Positions 60,666 through 64,000 of a DNA stretch of 64,000 nt are shown piece after piece. The stretch is from Fluviicola sp. (GTDB lineage: Bacteria > Bacteroidota > Bacteroidia > Flavobacteriales_D > Crocinitomicaceae): positions 1 to 64,000 of the forward strand of contig NVXU02000020.1 in the NCBI GenBank assembly GCA_002734065.2, read 5' to 3'. The stretch's first letter is position 1. Every line of letters begins with the position of its first letter. The notes under the pieces were generated by a model. The model had not been told where the DNA came from. It did no database searches and saw nothing but the letters and a program-made list of their open reading frames with translations. The position numbers and the translations under genes were made by a program.

Positions 60666-60687
60666 GGCAAAATTTATACAAAAAAAG

Positions 60688-60718
60688 AAGGAGATGAAAT
60701 TCACCTCCTTACTTTTGT
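60688..60718. terminator. Probable bidirectional terminator between queG and the DUF4412-like gene
   Basis: AAGGAG and CTCCTT (60688-60693 and 60705-60710), with TGAA/TTCA further in, give an interrupted hairpin. An A-run lies before it (60681-60686) and TTTTG after it, suiting both convergent genes. Confidence 0.5.
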
Positions 60719-60734
60719 TTAAAAGTGTCTGGGA

Positions 60735-61403
60735 TTACATTCCCATCGTCTTGAAATCTTCGTAAGACATCTCTGTAAAGCCTTCAGGAACGGTTAAATC
60801 AAAAATAGAATCATCCTTAATTTCTTCTTTTACTTCAGTAGCCGTATAACTCATTTTCAGACCGTTTTCGTTTTCCAATTCAAAAGCCAACGCAATTCCT
60901 GGAATTCTACCGTTTGCATTCCCTTCTGTTTTGCCCTCCACTATAAACTTTTCGGTGTACCAGTAGATGATTTCAGTATCATCGTCACCCGAAATAATTG
61001 CTTTTTTACATTTATAGCCAGCAACCATTTTTGTTTCCTTTTCTAGGGTAATTTCAACGTCTGATTTTTCGTCAATTTTTTCAATTTCTCCTTCCATTTC
61101 TTCTAAAGAAGATTTAATCGCTTTCTTGCCCATCATTCCCTCGATCAGCAATAGGACTTTGCCGTCTTCGTCAGTAACTGTTTTCATGGTCATTATCACG
61201 CCCATGTTCATCATCACGAATGATTTCTTTCCGCTAAACGCAACTTCCATTTTGGCACCGTTCATCATAGAAACAGCCATTGCCATATCTGGATTATCCG
61301 AAGAAACATCGATGTCATACTTGATATGACCTTCCGAAGATTGTGCGTTTGTAAAATTGAGACTGAAGCAAACAACAGCCAATGTAAATAGTAAATTTTT
61401 CAT
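60735..61403 (-). CDS. Secreted DUF4412-like protein
   Basis: 222 residues from the ATG at 61403 (signal peptide MKNLLFTLAVVCFSLNFTNA; the frame opens at 61427). SSEGHIKYDIDVSSDNPDMAM, a methionine-rich first half (MMNGAKMEVAF, MMNMGVIMTMK), GYKCKKAIISGDDDTEIIYWYTEKF and the DLTVPEGFTEMSYEDF ending resemble DUF4412/GLPGLI-type envelope proteins, which have no known activity. It stands alone between queG and rseP. Confidence 0.75.
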   Translation of the reverse strand: MKNLLFTLAVVCFSLNFTNAQSSEGHIKYDIDVSSDNPDMAMAVSMMNGAKMEVAFSGKKSFVMMNMGVIMTMKTVTDEDGKVLLLIEGMMGKKAIKSSLEEMEGEIEKIDEKSDVEITLEKETKMVAGYKCKKAIISGDDDTEIIYWYTEKFIVEGKTEGNANGRIPGIALAFELENENGLKMSYTATEVKEEIKDDSIFDLTVPEGFTEMSYEDFKTMGM

Positions 61404-61472
61404 GTTTTTATTTTTAAAAATATTCATATTCGTTTATTTTTCTTCTATTTAGCAATTAACGTTCCATTTTTG

Positions 61473-62996
61473 TCAACCAGCGAGCCAACGGTAAATATCA
61501 TTGCCATTTGCATATAGTAATAGGGACATCAGTATAAAGAATCCTGCAATTTGTGCGTATTCTAAAACTTTCTGTGGAGCTTCTTTTCCGGTTATCATTT
61601 CGTAGAGTAAGAACACCACATGACCGCCATCCAAGGCAGGTATTGGTAGAATATTCATAAAAGCCAAAACGATGGAGATAAAAGCGGTATTTAGCCAGAA
61701 AATACGCCAATCCCAAGTAGAAGGGAACAAATTACCAATAGCGCCGAAGCCGCCGATAGAACTAGCTCCTTTCTTTGTGAAAATGAATTTAAGTTGCCCG
61801 ACATAATCACTCAATGTTTGCACCCCACGCTCAAATCCTCGACCGATGCTCTGCCCAAAGCTATAATCAATGTGTTGGAAGGCATCTTTGTCAAATACTT
61901 CTACACTATTTGTAATATAGCCAATAGTTCCATTCTTTGTCACCTTTACTTTTACTGTTTTCTCTTCATTATTTCTAAGAACAGTAACGGCAACAGTTTT
62001 TTTCTTGTTAACATATAGTTCATCGTTAATGTCATCAAAAAACAATACATCGACATTGTTAATTTTTATGATTTTATCTCCTTTCTGTAAACCAGCAGCA
62101 AGAGCAGGGCTAGACCATGAAATAAACTTCACTAAGTTTTTAGCAACAGGTAAATCAACCGTATCAGCTTCTCGTATAACAGTTAAGTTCAAAAAATCTT
62201 TTGTTGATTCCTTAGCTTTTTCCAAAGTAAACTCTCCAAAGACAGCTCCTTCCATTTTGAAAAACTTATCACCTGCCTTTACCCCAATCGTATCTGAGTT
62301 TTTTGTTGCTGCAAGTAAGCTAATGCTCGTCGATTGATGCCTCAGTCCAACTGTTGGAAAGATTCCTTCTTCAAACAATTCATAATCCGTTCCTTCGGGT
62401 AAGGTTATGATTTCTGTCCTTCCGTCTGCGTGTTCTACTTTTAATTTTCGTTGTTTTCTAATGAGCAGCCCCGCGTTAATGTCTGTATAATTAACCACTT
62501 TTTCGTCATTAATTTCAAGAATGTTATCTCCTGATTCTAATCCGAATTTTTGCATGTATGGGTGAATACTCAACCCCGCTTTTAGGTCAGAGGTATGAAT
62601 TTGCTCCTCGCCATAACCAAACACTACGAAAATGTAGATTAAAACGCCAACAATGAGGTTAACGACCACTCCACCAATCATTACAATCAAACGTTGCCAA
62701 GCTGGTTTTGCTCTAAACTCCCAAGGTTGAACAGGTTGTTCCATCTGCTCTTTGTCCATGGATTCGTCAACCATTCCAGAGATTTTCACGTAACCTCCCA
62801 ATGGTAACCAACCGATGCCCCATTCTGTTTCTCCAATTTTCTTCTTAAAAAGAGAAAACCAAGGATTGAAGAATAAGTAAAATTTTTCTACCCGAATTTT
62901 GAAATAACGAGCGGTTAAATAATGACCAAACTCGTGTAAAACAACAAGGATAGATAAAGACAGTAATAACTGTGCGGCTTTGATAAGAAAATCCAT
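61473..62996 (-). CDS. rseP: Site-2 protease RseP
   Basis: 507 residues. The zinc motif LHEFGHYLTARYF is near the start and IPALDGGHVVFLLYEM supplies the third ligand. Two PDZ domains lie between (VEHADGRTEII region, with GDNILEINDEKVV; and SSPALAAGLQKGDKIIKINNVDVL). Four membrane helices. It cuts anti-sigma factors and signal peptides within the inner membrane. The start ATG is at 62996. Confidence 0.94.
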   Translation of the reverse strand: MDFLIKAAQLLLSLSILVVLHEFGHYLTARYFKIRVEKFYLFFNPWFSLFKKKIGETEWGIGWLPLGGYVKISGMVDESMDKEQMEQPVQPWEFRAKPAWQRLIVMIGGVVVNLIVGVLIYIFVVFGYGEEQIHTSDLKAGLSIHPYMQKFGLESGDNILEINDEKVVNYTDINAGLLIRKQRKLKVEHADGRTEIITLPEGTDYELFEEGIFPTVGLRHQSTSISLLAATKNSDTIGVKAGDKFFKMEGAVFGEFTLEKAKESTKDFLNLTVIREADTVDLPVAKNLVKFISWSSPALAAGLQKGDKIIKINNVDVLFFDDINDELYVNKKKTVAVTVLRNNEEKTVKVKVTKNGTIGYITNSVEVFDKDAFQHIDYSFGQSIGRGFERGVQTLSDYVGQLKFIFTKKGASSIGGFGAIGNLFPSTWDWRIFWLNTAFISIVLAFMNILPIPALDGGHVVFLLYEMITGKEAPQKVLEYAQIAGFFILMSLLLYANGNDIYRWLAG

Positions 62997-63029
62997 TCAA
63001 TAAAATTTATGCATGCAAATATACGCTAA

Positions 63030-63392
63030 TTAAGCGTTAACGGATGTTAAATCAACATAATCGTTCTGCACAAAATAATCAATGATGGCTTCTTTGATAA
63101 GATGTTGCTGCTCTCTGTCATTGATGGGGGGCAATTGTTTTATCAAGTCAAAGTGCGGCCAATTTTCTTCATCTCTATGCGTGTATTTGTAGTAACCGTG
63201 AGGTTCTAGTAAGGTGCAAATCGCAATGTGCAACACGTCGGTTTTCTCACTTTTAGAGAAATCTTTGTAGCCAATACCGAGTTCATTAACTCCAATTAAG
63301 AATAAAATAATTTGCACATCCATTCCTTCACCAAAATTGGTCTCTAACTCCTTCACGAGCTTTTGAAAACGTAATTCTATATCATGATCCAT
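63030..63392 (-). CDS. Conserved hypothetical protein upstream of rseP
   Basis: 120 residues, no signal peptide or membrane helix. FLIGVNELGIGYKDFSKSEKTDVLHIAICTLLEPHGYYKY is the most distinctive part, and the overall style is of a small cytosolic protein. It lies 33 bp upstream of rseP on the same strand. I recognise no named family. Confidence 0.75.
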   Translation of the reverse strand: MDHDIELRFQKLVKELETNFGEGMDVQIILFLIGVNELGIGYKDFSKSEKTDVLHIAICTLLEPHGYYKYTHRDEENWPHFDLIKQLPPINDREQQHLIKEAIIDYFVQNDYVDLTSVNA

Positions 63393-63469
63393 TACGCCAA
63401 AGTTAAGATTATTGGAGTGAAAACTGTTAATTTAATTTTCATTGCTTAACTTGGACAAAAATTACGACG

Positions 63470-64000
63470 ATGAAAAAAACTATTTATTTATTCGCAAGCT
63501 TATTTCTTGCCGCAACAATTACATCATGCGGTTCTTCTGAATCAAATCATGATGACCATGAAGAAGAACACGCTGAACCGATTTGTACTTATTCTTACAA
63601 TGAAGAATCGACAGAATTTGAATGGACAGCGTATAAAACTTCTGAAAAGAAAGGCGTACCAGGTACTTTTAATGAAATTGAAGTAACAAGCGAGAGTTCA
63701 AGCGACCCGCTAGAAGTGTTGAAATCTATCTCATTTACCATGAACACTGCTTCTGTTGAAACGCAGAATGAGGATAGAAATGGAAAGGTTGCAAAGCATT
63801 TTTTCGAGACCATTAACACCGAAAAAATAGAAGGTTCTATTAAATCATTAAGTGAAGATGGAAAAGCAATGATTGAGATTACAATGAACGGAATTTCTGT
63901 CGAAATCGATGGAGAATACGTTCTCAACGGAAGCGCTTTTTCTTTTGAAAGTGTTATCGATGTTTCAGCTTGGAATGCTTTAGCAGGAATTGAAGCGCTG
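63470..64000 (+). CDS. YceI-like lipoprotein, 3' end outside window
   Basis: 177 codons are open to the right edge from an ATG at 63470. The signal peptide ends in a lipobox (FLAATITSCGSS). A metal-ligand-rich segment NHDDHEEEHAE follows. The mature part has STEFEWTAYKTSEKKGVPGTF, SISFTMNTASVETQNEDRNGKVAKHFF and the KIEGSIK strand, the order of YceI proteins, which bind isoprenoid-type lipids in a beta barrel. The C-terminus is not seen. It is divergent from the hypothetical gene. Confidence 0.85.
   Translation, partial: MKKTIYLFASLFLAATITSCGSSESNHDDHEEEHAEPICTYSYNEESTEFEWTAYKTSEKKGVPGTFNEIEVTSESSSDPLEVLKSISFTMNTASVETQNEDRNGKVAKHFFETINTEKIEGSIKSLSEDGKAMIEITMNGISVEIDGEYVLNGSAFSFESVIDVSAWNALAGIEAL

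Noticed and set aside
1-64000. tRNA or rRNA genes
   Set aside because: I saw no cloverleaf with a GTTCGA-type T arm or conserved rRNA segments. A covariance-model scan was not possible.

Overview
The window reads as chromosomal DNA of a member of the Bacteroidota, most likely order Flavobacteriales. It is AT-rich. Several start sites are preceded by Bacteroidota-type -7 boxes (TAnnTTTG). It carries lineage markers: a giant SprA (type IX secretion translocon), a six-gene alternative complex III fused in one operon to cytochrome oxidase genes, DUF4271 next to hemD, DUF4836, and a secreted protein with a type IX sorting tail. A family-level placement (for example Crocinitomicaceae) is only a guess.

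Layout. 1-7.3 kb: a trans-sulfuration PLP enzyme (cut by the window edge) divergent from an Lrp-type regulator, glutaryl-CoA dehydrogenase, DUF4271-hemD, malic enzyme and ruvA. 7.3-16.6 kb: sprA, an acetyltransferase and a PIN-PhoH protein. 16.6-23.8 kb: an AT-rich accessory stretch rich in repeats, with a TetR/hydrolase pair, DUF4386, YcxB-like, a DUF1016 nuclease, an unknown secreted protein and a T9SS-exported leucine-rich protein. This stretch contains large palindromes, a 52-bp repeat pair and a duplicated gene 3' end. 23.8-34.3 kb: a DUF4836 cluster, RidA, an RlmI-like methyltransferase, an AAA_14/DUF4143 ATPase with phased upstream repeats, a hydroxyacid dehydrogenase and mgtE.

34.4-42.0 kb is the most interesting part: a seven-gene, same-strand cluster. 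It comprises an AraC-type regulator with an HMA-like N-terminal domain, a PqqD-like protein, an ATP-grasp ligase, a fold-III PLP decarboxylase, a urea-transporter/M23-peptidase fusion, a TPR/outer-membrane-barrel protein and a secreted TPR protein. A 9-bp direct repeat with 21-bp spacing sits just upstream of a consensus -7 box in front of the pqqD-like gene, which is AraC-operator geometry. I read this as a self-contained locus that makes or modifies a small amino-acid-derived product and handles it at the envelope. The product is unknown.

42.2-46.3 kb: O-antigen ligase, S41 protease, rnpA and a SPOR protein. 46.5-58.6 kb: actABCDEF-coxBA, a respiratory module that oxidises quinol and passes electrons through c hemes to an aa3-type oxidase, closed by a strong terminator. 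58.7-64 kb: ruvB, queG, a DUF4412-like protein, rseP, a conserved hypothetical gene and a YceI-like lipoprotein cut by the right edge.

All calls are from reading the sequence and its translations. No database search was run.
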